Counted from the stretch's first letter, positions 1 to 7,360 are shown. The stretch is 16,411 bases of DNA from Vulcanimicrobiota bacterium (GCA_019245275.1 JAFARW010000095.1:1-16411), one strand, 5' to 3'. Notes: a model not told the origin generated them from the letters alone. Translations and numbers: made by a program.

Positions 1-666
1 TATGGTGACATCGCCGCGCTTCAGTCGGCGATCACGTCGAACACCGCAGCGATCTTGATCGAACCGATCCAAGGCGAGGGCGGCGTTCTCGTGCCGCCCG
101 ACGGCTACTTAAGCGGAGCGCGCGAATTGTGCTCGCGGAACGACGTACTTTTCATTGCCGACGAAATTCAAACCGGCCTGGGACGCACGGGCGATCTCTT
201 CGCTTGCGACTATGAAGACGTAAAACCGGATATCCTTATTATCGGAAAGGCGCTCGGCGGCGGCATCTACCCTGTGTCTGCAACGCTCGCGAACCGCGAC
301 CTGATGCTGCTCTTCCAACCCGGCGAGCATGGCAGCACGTTCGGCGGGAACCCGCTGGCCTGTGCGGTTGGGGAGGCGGCGATCGACGTCACCGTCGAGG
401 AGCAGTTGCCACAGCGCTCCCGCGAGTCCGGCGCCTTCTTACGCGACCAACTGCGTAAGTTACCTAATATAAAGGAAGTACGAGGTCGCGGGCTCTTGAT
501 TGGACTCGAGCTCGACGGCTCGGCGCGCACCGTGGCGGAAGCGCTCCTGGCCAAAAGCATCGTCGCGAAGGACACACACCGCCACGTCCTACGGATCGCT
601 CCACCGCTGATTATCGAACAGCCGCAACTCGAGTCGATCGTGACTGCTCTTAAGGAAGTCCTGTAG
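1..666 (+). CDS. rocD: Ornithine aminotransferase, C-terminal part (5' end outside window)
   Basis: Pyridoxal-phosphate class III aminotransferase that interconverts ornithine plus 2-oxoglutarate and glutamate semialdehyde plus glutamate in the cytoplasm. The frame is open from base 1, so the start lies upstream; 221 residues are present. Visible motifs are EPIQGEGG (about residues 21-28), the cofactor-binding FIADEIQTGLGRTG with Asp54, the Schiff-base lysine in IIGKALGGG (Lys83), GEHGSTFGGNPLA, and a C-terminal KDTHRHVLRIAPPL. The GEHGST and KDTH motifs favour RocD over ArgD or acetylornithine enzymes, which is a family-level judgement from memory. The stop is TAG at 664-666. The gene converges on the PsiE-like gene with only 13 bases between, and I see no terminator hairpin there. 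Class III aminotransferase is near certain; the ornithine specificity is likely. Confidence 0.88.
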   Translation, partial: YGDIAALQSAITSNTAAILIEPIQGEGGVLVPPDGYLSGARELCSRNDVLFIADEIQTGLGRTGDLFACDYEDVKPDILIIGKALGGGIYPVSATLANRDLMLLFQPGEHGSTFGGNPLACAVGEAAIDVTVEEQLPQRSRESGAFLRDQLRKLPNIKEVRGRGLLIGLELDGSARTVAEALLAKSIVAKDTHRHVLRIAPPLIIEQPQLESIVTALKEVL

Positions 667-679
667 CGAAAGCACTCAG

Positions 680-1192
680 CTACTCTTCGTGCAGCGGTTC
701 CTTGTTCCGAAGCAAGTAAATTGCGATCACGAAGACCATGACGACGGCCGCAAGCACTGCCAGTTCGATGTTCGGCCGGGAAATGTATCCGCCGGCGATC
801 AGTGTCCCACGGTCACGAACTTCCTGCACCGTCAAGACGAGCACGCGCCGAATGACCGCGATCAAGCCGACGATCAAAAAAGGCTGCGCGCGCAGCATCG
901 CGCCGCGTAGCGAAAGCGAGACGGTGTATGCAATCTCGACGATCATCAAGATCAAGAGCACCATGTCCAAGAATTGCGCAGTGGACGACACCGTGTCGGT
1001 CACGGAACCGTTGAAGAGTTGGATCAAGACTTGGACGCTGCGACCGGCGAGCGCCAGCGCCGCCAAAAACAGCAACACGCCGACCACGAAGAAAACCAGG
1101 CGCTCGGCCCAGAGCAACGCCAGCGGCATCCAGCGAGGCAGCGCGGCGCGTGGTGACGGAAGTTCGTGCTCGACCTTGCTCGGATCGTCCAT
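680..1192 (-). CDS. PsiE-family (phosphate-starvation-inducible) inner-membrane protein
   Basis: About 170 residues with four predicted membrane segments: LWAERLVFFVVGVLLFLAAL, FLDMVLLILMIVEIAYTV, FLIVGLIAVIRRVLVLTV and IELAVLAAVVMVFVIAIYLL. The segment order, the RAQPFLIVGLIAVIRRVLVL core and the short charged C-terminus (RNKEPLHEE) match what I recall of PsiE-like proteins (Pfam PsiE). Their biochemical role is not established. I prefer the ATG at 1192; a GTG at 1201 would add three residues, and neither has a clear ribosome-binding site. The gene is divergent from infC, and its upstream region is shared with the infC promoter. Confidence 0.7.
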   Translation of the reverse strand: MDDPSKVEHELPSPRAALPRWMPLALLWAERLVFFVVGVLLFLAALALAGRSVQVLIQLFNGSVTDTVSSTAQFLDMVLLILMIVEIAYTVSLSLRGAMLRAQPFLIVGLIAVIRRVLVLTVQEVRDRGTLIAGGYISRPNIELAVLAAVVMVFVIAIYLLRNKEPLHEE

Positions 1193-1209
1193 TACGGGCA
1201 CTTTGGCGT

Positions 1210-1239
1210 TTGACAGTCCCGAACGCCTCCTGTTATACT
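1210..1239 (+). promoter_or_regulatory. Sigma70-type promoter for infC-rpmI-rplT
   Basis: A perfect -35 hexamer TTGACA (1210-1215) and a 5/6 -10 hexamer TATACT (1234-1239) are separated by 18 bases. The predicted transcription start is near 1246, giving a leader of roughly 158 bases before the infC start. No other match of this quality lies between the PsiE-like gene and infC. Confidence 0.8.
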
Positions 1240-1245
1240 GCCCCA

Positions 1246-1376
1246 GCCGAAGTGGGACGCAGTGGCGTCCTCACCGGATGCTGATTCAGCGATCCGGTTC
1301 TTCACGAAGGGGCCGACGGTAGGTTCCGCAAGAGTGGGGTTGCTTCGGCGATGCCCATTTTTTATTTGTCTTTTTT
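1246..1376 (+). promoter_or_regulatory. Structured infC leader with terminator-like hairpin (putative attenuator)
   Basis: Three hairpins are readable. The first is GGACGC/GCGTCC (1255-1260 with 1265-1270, loop AGTG). The second is CCGGATGCTG pairing with CAGC-G-ATCCGG (1274-1283 with 1287-1297). The third is a GC-rich stem (1336-1343 with 1348-1356, one bulge, TTCG loop) followed by two T-rich runs (1358-1376), which looks like an intrinsic terminator. The 5'-terminal GCCGAAG (1246-1252) is perfectly complementary to CTTCGGC (1343-1349) inside the terminator, so an alternative fold exists. Known precedent: infC-rpmI-rplT is autoregulated by L20, through transcription attenuation in Bacillus and a long-range pseudoknot in E. 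coli. L20 control here is an inference. Confidence 0.62.
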
Positions 1377-1390
1377 ATTTGAGATGAAAC

Positions 1391-1406
1391 GAGGAGAGAC
1401 GGCATA
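1391..1406 (+). promoter_or_regulatory. infC ribosome-binding site and ATA start codon
   Basis: GAGGAG (1391-1396) lies 7 bases before ATA (1404-1406). ATA opens a frame encoding AKPLRVNDQIRV, the expected N-terminus of IF3. No ATG, GTG or TTG occurs in this frame between the upstream stop TGA (1380-1382) and the GTG at 1440, which would cut into the conserved N-domain and has no ribosome-binding site. Confidence 0.8.
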
Positions 1407-1976
1407 GCAAAACCGCTGCGAGTTAACGACCAGATCCGCGTGCGCCAAGTTCGCGTGATCAGCGAAGACGGACAACAACTTGGGATCATGCTGACGGAGG
1501 AGGCGCAAGATGCGGCGCGCCAGGCGGGGCTCGACCTGATCGAGGTATCGCCGAACGCACAGCCGCCGGTCTGCAAAATCGGTGACTACGGTCGTCTCAA
1601 ATACGAGCAGTCGAAGAAAGACAAAGACGCCCGGCGCAAACAGAAAAACTGGGAGTTAAAGGAAGTCAAACTTCGCCCCAAGATCGAGACGCACGACTAT
1701 GAAACGAAAGCCCGCATGGCCGAGCGGCTCCTGATGGACGGCGGAAAGGTGAAAGTGACGATCATGTTTCGCGGTCGGGAAATCACGTATGCCAACTTCG
1801 GGCGCCGTTTGCTCGACCGGATGGTCGTCGACATGGCGCCGATCGCAACGGTCGAACGCGAACCGAGACTCGAAGGCAAAAACATGTTCATGATTCTGGC
1901 GCCGCGCGCGGTGCCGACGGGACCGCCAAAATTTTCTAGCCTGAGCGCCAAACTGAAGGAGCCGACCAGTGCCTAA
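1404..1976 (+). CDS. infC: Translation initiation factor IF-3
   Basis: IF3 binds the 30S subunit, blocks premature joining with 50S, and proofreads the start codon. The protein is 190 residues from the ATA start. It has the N-domain (KPLRVNDQIRVRQVRVISEDG, then PVCKIGDYGRLKYEQSKK), a lysine-rich linker, and the C-domain (KEVKLRPKIETHDYETKAR, VTIMFRGREITY, EGKNMFMILAPR). A short extra tail follows the usual end. In E. coli infC starts with AUU and in Myxococcus with AUC; because IF3 discriminates against such codons, the rare start autoregulates IF3. An ATA start here would serve the same purpose. The gene is first in an operon with rpmI and overlaps it by 8 bases. Confidence 0.95.
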   Translation: MAKPLRVNDQIRVRQVRVISEDGQQLGIMLTEEAQDAARQAGLDLIEVSPNAQPPVCKIGDYGRLKYEQSKKDKDARRKQKNWELKEVKLRPKIETHDYETKARMAERLLMDGGKVKVTIMFRGREITYANFGRRLLDRMVVDMAPIATVEREPRLEGKNMFMILAPRAVPTGPPKFSSLSAKLKEPTSA

Positions 1977-2175
1977 GATCCGAACCCACCGTGGGACCGC
2001 AAAACGCGTGAAGGTCAGTGCGACCGGTAAGGTATCGCATCGCCACCAGTTCAGCGGTTGCGGCCACATTCTTAGCAAGAAGACGCGCAAACGCAAACGG
2101 AAATTTCGCAAAGATCAACCGATTTTCAAAGGCGACCTCAAGCGTTTGGCGCCGACGATCCCTTATTTGGTGTAG
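1969..2175 (+). CDS. rpmI: 50S ribosomal protein L35
   Basis: Small, very basic 68-residue component of the large ribosomal subunit. The N-terminus PKIRTHRGTAKRVKVSATGK, the KKTRKRKRKFRK cluster and the terminal LKRLAPTIPYLV are typical of L35. The start is GTG at 1969, inside the end of infC, with a strong AAGGAG (1956-1961) 7 bases upstream, so translation is coupled to infC. It is followed 18 bases later by rplT. Length is normal for the family (about 65 residues). Confidence 0.96.
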   Translation: MPKIRTHRGTAKRVKVSATGKVSHRHQFSGCGHILSKKTRKRKRKFRKDQPIFKGDLKRLAPTIPYLV

Positions 2176-2193
2176 TTAGGAGGAGAGTGAAAA

Positions 2194-2577
2194 ATGGCAC
2201 GCATCAAGCGCGGCGTTGGCGCTATCAAACATCGCCGCAAGGTCATGAAGCTCGTCAAGGGCTTTCGCGCGGCGCGGCGGCGGAATTACCGCGTCGCGAA
2301 CGAAGCGCTCCTCCACTCGCTTGCCTACGCGTATCGCGATCGGCGGGTTCGCAAGCGCGATTTCCGCTCGCTCTGGATAAGTCGAATTAATGCGGCAGCG
2401 CGCAAAGAGGGCATGACATACAGCCTCTTCATGAACGGGCTCAAGAAATCGGGCGTTACGTTGAACCGAAAGACGCTGGCCGAACTTGCCGTCACCGACG
2501 GCGCGGCATTCGCGTCGCTCCTAAAAGTGGCCAAGGACGGTCAAAAAACCGAATCACGCAGAGCGGCTCGAAGCTAA
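2194..2577 (+). CDS. rplT: 50S ribosomal protein L20
   Basis: L20 binds 23S rRNA early in 50S assembly and represses its own operon in studied bacteria. The protein is 127 residues: ARIKRGVGAIKHRRKVMKLV at the N-terminus, then the long basic extension, then DRRVRKRDFRSLWISRINAA and GLKKSGVTLNRKTLAELAV. ATG at 2194 is preceded by an AGGAGGAG ribosome-binding site. It is last in the infC operon. Its TAA (2575-2577) directly abuts the stop codon of the convergent peptidase gene, with no intergenic bases and no poly-T terminator. Confidence 0.97.
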   Translation: MARIKRGVGAIKHRRKVMKLVKGFRAARRRNYRVANEALLHSLAYAYRDRRVRKRDFRSLWISRINAAARKEGMTYSLFMNGLKKSGVTLNRKTLAELAVTDGAAFASLLKVAKDGQKTESRRAARS

Positions 2578-4587
2578 CTAGCGCAAATATTGCGCGAGCC
2601 AGGCGATCCAGCGACGATCGACGTCTGTTGAACGAACGGGATCGCCAGGAAAATGGCCGCCGACGGGATACGCAAAGAAACGCGTCGGCACGTGATGATC
2701 GCGCAGCGCACGGAACATTGCATACGACTGCGTGATCGGCACCCGTGCATCGCCCGTATCGCTTAAAATCAACGTCGGTGTGGTAATGCTTGCGGCGTAG
2801 GTAATCGGTGACTGCGCGCGATACGCGGCAAACATCTTCGGGCTGCTCCAAGGCCGGCCGCCGAACTCGTAGCGCCATCCGACGCCGTTATCGGCCAAGG
2901 CGTATTGATCGATCAAGTTGTTGACGGCAGCACCTGAAACGGCCGCTTTCCAAAAATGGTAGTGGCCGATCAGCCACGACGTCATGAAGCCGCCGTACGA
3001 CCAGCCGGAAACGCCGATGCGCGCGTCGTCCACGATGCCTTTTTGCTTGACCGCCTCGATGCCGGCGACAACATCTTTGCCCGGCCCATCGCCGGCATCA
3101 CCGACGATCGCATGCCAATAGGCTTCGCCGAGATTGTCGCTGCCGCGGTAATTCGGCGAGAAGACGAGCCAGCCGCGTGCCGCCATCAATTGCGAAAGAC
3201 CGTTAAAGCTTGTGATCGATGCGGCGTTCGGGCCGCCGTGAATGTTGAGAACAAGCGGATAGTGTTTGCCCGGAACAAAATCCGGCGGATACGTCAGCAC
3301 GCCATCTTCCGCAAATCCGTTCGGGCCGGTCCAAGAAATCGATTCAACCTTTCCAAGTTCGAGCGCGGCAATCGAATCGTTGTAGTGTGTTAGGCGAACC
3401 GGTTGCGCGTTTGCGGACGAAAGATAGTACAGCTCGACCGGGTGGTGCGGTTCGCTTGCAGCAAAGGCAATTGCTCCGGTGTTGCTTACGCTCGCATCCA
3501 GCCAAAATGCCTGCACCGGTTGAACGCCGTTGAGCGCGAGGCGCCGCGCGCTGCCGTTGAGCGGCTTGATCCAAAGTGCGGCGTCGGTACCTTTGTGCCC
3601 GGAGATTAGCAGCGAGCGTGAATCGGGCATCCAGATCGAGCGTTGAACGTTCGTGTCGATCTCGTCTTTGGTGATGTCCGTGCCGTCACCGCCGGATGCG
3701 GGCGCGACGTACACATCATTTTGAGCAGCGCCGTCGCCGTTGAACGGATACCAATACGAAACTTTGCTGCCGTCAGCCGAGAACTCGCTATAGCCTTCGT
3801 ATTTCCCGTGTGAGGTCAGCGGCCGAATTGCGCCGCTTGCAACATCGAGCACCGCGACGACGGCAAAATCGCTGTCGGCATCGTATGCGTTTGCCATCTT
3901 CGTAAAGGTGATCGAACGCCCGTCCGGAGACCAGGAAATCGGTGATGCCGGCGAGCTGGGCGGCTCGCTGCCGGGCAAGCTCCAGCTGCCTGACGTCAAG
4001 CGGTAATTGCCGCTTCCGTCCGCGTTGATGAGCCAAATGTGGTTCGGCGTCGGTGCTTCCGTTGAGAGATAATCTTGGTCGCCGACGACAAAGAGATCGT
4101 GATGCTTCTCAATCTGCTTCTTGTTGGGAGGCTCATCCGACGTCACATACGCGATTGCGCGGGAATCCGGGCGCCACGTAAACTGCTGAACGCCGCGCGA
4201 AGCCGTCGTAATGCGTACGGGATCGCCGCCGCGCAAATCCAGGACAAAGATCTGCGGCTCGCGTTTTGGCGGCGCCGATGCCAAGAACGCGATTTTCGAG
4301 CCGTCGGGCGCCCAGCGCGGCGACGCAAGGCCGCGTCGTTCGAACGTTAGGGCACGCTCGGCATGGGTCGCGAGGTCGTAGACCATGAGCTGCCGATTGA
4401 AACGATCTTGCGGCAGGTTCGCGCGCGAGACGACGTACGCGATCTGCTTGCCGTTGGGGGAGATTTGCACGTCCGAAACGCCGACAATCGCGTTGAGATC
4501 TTGCAACTGCATCGTACGCGCGGCCGCCGGCACAACGGTCGCAAACACAGCGAGCGCAATCAAAAGGGCACGCTGTAGCAGCGTCAT
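2578..4587 (-). CDS. Secreted S9 family peptidase (prolyl oligopeptidase type), paralogue 1
   Basis: Serine peptidase, probably an exported dipeptidyl- or acylaminoacyl-peptidase, 669 residues from ATG at 4587. An N-terminal signal peptide (TLLQRALLIALAVFATVV, then PAAA before RT) is followed by a beta-propeller with repeated SPNGKQIAYV, APDGSKIAF, SPDGRSITF and ADGSKVSYW blades (about residues 25-410). The alpha/beta-hydrolase domain follows, with HGGP in the oxyanion region, nucleophile GWSYGG (Ser530), acid TGDARVP (Asp613) and VGGHFPGDP (His645). A longer start at 4617 exists but would overlap the upstream gene more and precede the signal peptide. ATG overlaps the stop of the upstream paralogue as ATGA (4584-4587), implying translational coupling. 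Substrate is unknown. Confidence 0.9.
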   Translation of the reverse strand: MTLLQRALLIALAVFATVVPAAARTMQLQDLNAIVGVSDVQISPNGKQIAYVVSRANLPQDRFNRQLMVYDLATHAERALTFERRGLASPRWAPDGSKIAFLASAPPKREPQIFVLDLRGGDPVRITTASRGVQQFTWRPDSRAIAYVTSDEPPNKKQIEKHHDLFVVGDQDYLSTEAPTPNHIWLINADGSGNYRLTSGSWSLPGSEPPSSPASPISWSPDGRSITFTKMANAYDADSDFAVVAVLDVASGAIRPLTSHGKYEGYSEFSADGSKVSYWYPFNGDGAAQNDVYVAPASGGDGTDITKDEIDTNVQRSIWMPDSRSLLISGHKGTDAALWIKPLNGSARRLALNGVQPVQAFWLDASVSNTGAIAFAASEPHHPVELYYLSSANAQPVRLTHYNDSIAALELGKVESISWTGPNGFAEDGVLTYPPDFVPGKHYPLVLNIHGGPNAASITSFNGLSQLMAARGWLVFSPNYRGSDNLGEAYWHAIVGDAGDGPGKDVVAGIEAVKQKGIVDDARIGVSGWSYGGFMTSWLIGHYHFWKAAVSGAAVNNLIDQYALADNGVGWRYEFGGRPWSSPKMFAAYRAQSPITYAASITTPTLILSDTGDARVPITQSYAMFRALRDHHVPTRFFAYPVGGHFPGDPVRSTDVDRRWIAWLAQYLR

Positions 4588-6566
4588 TTCAAGTAGCGAT
4601 CCAACCACGCGATCCAATTGCGATTGACATCCTCAAGGCGCACGGGATCGCCGGGAACGTGACCCGAAACCGGAATCGCAATAAATTTGACCGGCACGTT
4701 GCGGTCTTTGAGCGCATGATACATCTTGTACGAATTTGTCGGCGTCACGTTGTTGTCGCCGGTGTCGTGCATGATCAGCGTCGGCGTGTTGATTTGAAAC
4801 GCGTACGCGAGCGGTGACTGCTCCCACCACATCGGCGCGTATCTCGGATCGGTTGGCGGCCCCGGAAACCACGGTACGTCCGTCTTTACGTAAAACGAAA
4901 CATTGTAATCGTCGAAGTAATCGTTAAGAGCGGCGCCGGCGACTGCCGCCTTCCAAAAGTGGTAGTGTCCCTCCATCCACGACGTCATGTAGCCGCCGTA
5001 AGACCACCCGCTTACGCCGATCCGTCTTGGGTCGATGAAGCGCATCTTGCGAACGACATTGAGTCCCGCCATGACGTCTTTGCCTGGACCATCACCGCCG
5101 TCGCGCGAGATGGCACGCTCGTATCGATCGCCGAGGTTGGTGCTCCCGCGGTAGTTCGGCTCAAAAACCACGTAGCCGTGCGATGCGATCAGGAGACGGC
5201 GCGTGTTCCAACCACGCGTCGAGGCGAGCTGCGGGCCGCCGTGAATCATCAGGACCAGCGGGTAGCGACGGTTCCTCGTAAAACCGGGCGGCGTTGTCAA
5301 GACGCCGTCTTCAACGAAGCCGTTCGGGCCGTGCCAATTCACTTCAGTTACCTTCCCGAGAGCCATCCGATCGACGAACGCATTACCATCCGTTAAACGG
5401 ATTGGGCCCGTGTGCAACGACGGCAGGTAGAACAGCTCTGAGGGATGCGATGAACGCGTGCCCACGAAGACAAATGCGCCGTCCGGTCCAAAGTTGCCGA
5501 GCTGCGCAACATTCACATCACCCAGCGCGAGCCGCTGCGCCACTCCGTTGAGCGGCTGAATCCAAACCGTTTCCTGCGTTCGGTCGATGCCGAGCAATGC
5601 AAGACCGCTTCCGTCCGGTAGCCAGACCTTGCCGTCGATATTGCGATCGAGGTTGCGGCGGATATCGTCACCGTTTCCGCCGCCGACGCGCGTGACAATG
5701 ACCCCGCTGCCGGCCGTGGCATCACCATCGGTCGGCCGTCCGTACGCGATCAGCGAACCGCGCGGCGCAAAGAGCGGGTCGCCCTCCAAGCCCGAGTGCG
5801 TCGTCAGCTGGCGCAGACGACTCGCGCGCAGATCGTAGAATGCGATAACAGTCCCGAGCGAATCGCCGTAGATCGCATTCGGCATGCGGTTGAAAGCGAT
5901 GTAGCGGCCGCCCGGTGACCACGAGAGCTCCGACCCGACGTCCGGATCGACCGTCGAAAGGCTGAATGTTCCGCGTGTCAATCGCTTCGCGGCGCCGCCC
6001 GTCGCATCGATGATCCACAGATGCGAGGGAACCGACGCCTCGGTGCGCAGATAATCGTTGTTGCCGACTTCGAACGCATCGAGATGATGCTCGATTGCAT
6101 CTTTGTTCGGATTCTCGTCTTGGGCGACGAAGGCAATGCGTTTGCCGTCCGGACTCCAAGCGAAACGATCGACACCTTTTGACGCATGCGTCAGTTGCAA
6201 TGCATCGCCGCCGTTCATCGGCATCACAAAGATCTGCGACTGAGACTCCTCGCCGGTCTCAGCCATGAACGCCAAGCGATCGCCTTGCGGCGACCAATGT
6301 GGCGAAGAGACGCCGCGCCGTCCATACGTTAGTTGCCGCGTCTGCCGGCTTCGGATGTCGATCAGCATCAGATCCCCTGGATAGCGATCGGAATTGAAGT
6401 CCGTACGATGGCGCACGTATGCAATCTGCTTGCCGTTCGGCGAGATTTGTGGATCGCTGAATGTCACAATGCGCCGCACGTCGGCAAAATCGAGCGTGCG
6501 AGCCGCAGCAGCATTCCCCACTGCCGTCAGCACCAGCGCGAGCAATATGGGGATTGCGCGACTCAT
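4584..6566 (-). CDS. Secreted S9 family peptidase (prolyl oligopeptidase type), paralogue 2
   Basis: 660 residues, clearly paralogous to the downstream gene along its whole length. The signal peptide is SRAIPILLALVLTAVGNAA with a likely cut near AAA|RT. A beta-propeller (SPNGKQIAYV, SPQGDRLAF, SPDGKRIAFV and later blades) spans about residues 25-395. The hydrolase domain has IHGGP, GWSYGG (Ser522), DTGDNNVTP (Asp604) and VSGHVPGDP (His636), so the catalytic triad is intact. ATG at 6566 overlaps the NUDIX stop as ATGA (6563-6566). It is the middle gene of a three-gene coupled operon. The region between the nucleophile and the acid differs from paralogue 1 (an insert with DVPWFPGPPTDPRYAPMWW), suggesting different substrate pockets. 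Confidence 0.9.
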   Translation of the reverse strand: MSRAIPILLALVLTAVGNAAAARTLDFADVRRIVTFSDPQISPNGKQIAYVRHRTDFNSDRYPGDLMLIDIRSRQTRQLTYGRRGVSSPHWSPQGDRLAFMAETGEESQSQIFVMPMNGGDALQLTHASKGVDRFAWSPDGKRIAFVAQDENPNKDAIEHHLDAFEVGNNDYLRTEASVPSHLWIIDATGGAAKRLTRGTFSLSTVDPDVGSELSWSPGGRYIAFNRMPNAIYGDSLGTVIAFYDLRASRLRQLTTHSGLEGDPLFAPRGSLIAYGRPTDGDATAGSGVIVTRVGGGNGDDIRRNLDRNIDGKVWLPDGSGLALLGIDRTQETVWIQPLNGVAQRLALGDVNVAQLGNFGPDGAFVFVGTRSSHPSELFYLPSLHTGPIRLTDGNAFVDRMALGKVTEVNWHGPNGFVEDGVLTTPPGFTRNRRYPLVLMIHGGPQLASTRGWNTRRLLIASHGYVVFEPNYRGSTNLGDRYERAISRDGGDGPGKDVMAGLNVVRKMRFIDPRRIGVSGWSYGGYMTSWMEGHYHFWKAAVAGAALNDYFDDYNVSFYVKTDVPWFPGPPTDPRYAPMWWEQSPLAYAFQINTPTLIMHDTGDNNVTPTNSYKMYHALKDRNVPVKFIAIPVSGHVPGDPVRLEDVNRNWIAWLDRYLK

Positions 6567-7108
6567 TGGCTTATGACGAACCGCGAAAAGTAAAGCAGGC
6601 CGACAATGGTCTTGGCGTCGACGATCTGACCGCTCTCAATCATTGCTAGCGCCTCGCCGATGCCAAAGGTCCGCGTCTCGATATCCTCGTCTTCATCGAA
6701 TTCAGTCGCGCCGCTGGTCAAGCCGTCGGCGATAAAGTACCGCATCAGTTCGGTACAAAAGCCCGGCGTCATGTAGCTGGAAAGGAACTCTCGAACCGTT
6801 TCCGCCGAGTATCCCGTTTCCTCGCGCAATTCGCGCCGCACGCCGTCTAGCGCATCTTCACCGGGCTCCGACGAACCCGCGGGCAGCTCCCAAAGATAGG
6901 CGCCGGCCGCATGCCGGTATTGCCGAACGAGCAGCACCGCATCCTCGCGCGGGCGCGCCACGATCGTGTATGAGGCGGGATGTTCGACGATGTCAAACCG
7001 CAGCGTTTTCCCGTTCTCGGCGACGACATCGGTACGCACCTTGAATACGCGGCTTTCAAAAATGGGCTCTGAAGAGACCAAGCGCGGTAATTTTTCCGTC
7101 ACGCCCAC
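6563..7108 (-). CDS. NUDIX hydrolase, ADP-ribose pyrophosphatase-like
   Basis: Hydrolyses a nucleoside diphosphate linked to another moiety; ADP-ribose is the likely substrate by family resemblance. It shows a perfect Nudix box, G-SSEPG-E-DALDGVR-REL-R-EE-T-GY (residues 78-100 of a 181-residue form), preceded by VRQYRHAAGAYLWELPAG and followed by the TPGFCTELMRYFIA loop, a NudF/ADPRase-like arrangement. The start is uncertain: GTG at 7108 is chosen because GGAAAAA lies upstream and it leaves room for a divergent promoter. A TTG at 7153 would add 15 unconserved-looking residues. It is the first gene of the operon with the two S9 peptidases. No functional link between them is obvious. Confidence 0.85.
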   Translation of the reverse strand: MGVTEKLPRLVSSEPIFESRVFKVRTDVVAENGKTLRFDIVEHPASYTIVARPREDAVLLVRQYRHAAGAYLWELPAGSSEPGEDALDGVRRELREETGYSAETVREFLSSYMTPGFCTELMRYFIADGLTSGATEFDEDEDIETRTFGIGEALAMIESGQIVDAKTIVGLLYFSRFVISQ

Positions 7109-7162
7109 CGTAGATTTTTCCGGTTGCGAGGGAACGCCTGCGCCGCGACGCAAGAGCCGACC

Positions 7163-7360
7163 ATGCCCGGCGTCAGGCTCGAGATCGGTTTCTTGATCGT
7201 CTTCGTCGCGCTGTTCGTCGTTGTGCTCACGCTCTTGAATGCGTTACTGCTTCCTCGCCACTACAACCCGATCGTGGTACTAGTGCTCGCAAGCATCGTC
7301 GTTGGCCTCATGACAATCTTCCTACGCTATCTTTTCTTTGTCAGGCGTCTGCGTAAATGA
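7163..7360 (+). CDS. Small two-helix membrane protein, function unknown
   Basis: 65 residues from ATG 7163, with AAGAG (7152-7156) 6 bases upstream. Two hydrophobic helices, IGFLIVFVALFVVVLTLLNALLL and IVVLVLASIVVGLMTIFLRYLFF, are joined by a short PRHYNP turn and end in a basic RRLRK tail, suggesting a hairpin in the inner membrane with the tail in the cytoplasm. I do not recognise the family. Its TGA overlaps the ATG of the methyltransferase gene (ATGA, 7357-7360), so the two are co-translated. A TTG start at 7124 would overlap the divergent NUDIX gene and is less likely. Confidence 0.65.
   Translation: MPGVRLEIGFLIVFVALFVVVLTLLNALLLPRHYNPIVVLVLASIVVGLMTIFLRYLFFVRRLRK

Noticed and set aside
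738..1322. 194-codon plus-strand open frame opposite the PsiE-like gene
   Set aside because: Low-complexity Ser/Thr/Arg translation, antisense to a convincing four-helix membrane protein.
1440..1976. infC starting at GTG 1440
   Set aside because: It removes the conserved KPLRVNDQIR segment and has no ribosome-binding site; ATA 1404 fits both homology and spacing.
2581..2595. Perfect palindrome GCGCAA-ATA-TTGCGC after rplT as a terminator
   Set aside because: Short stem with no T tract on either strand; it encodes the last residues of the peptidase.
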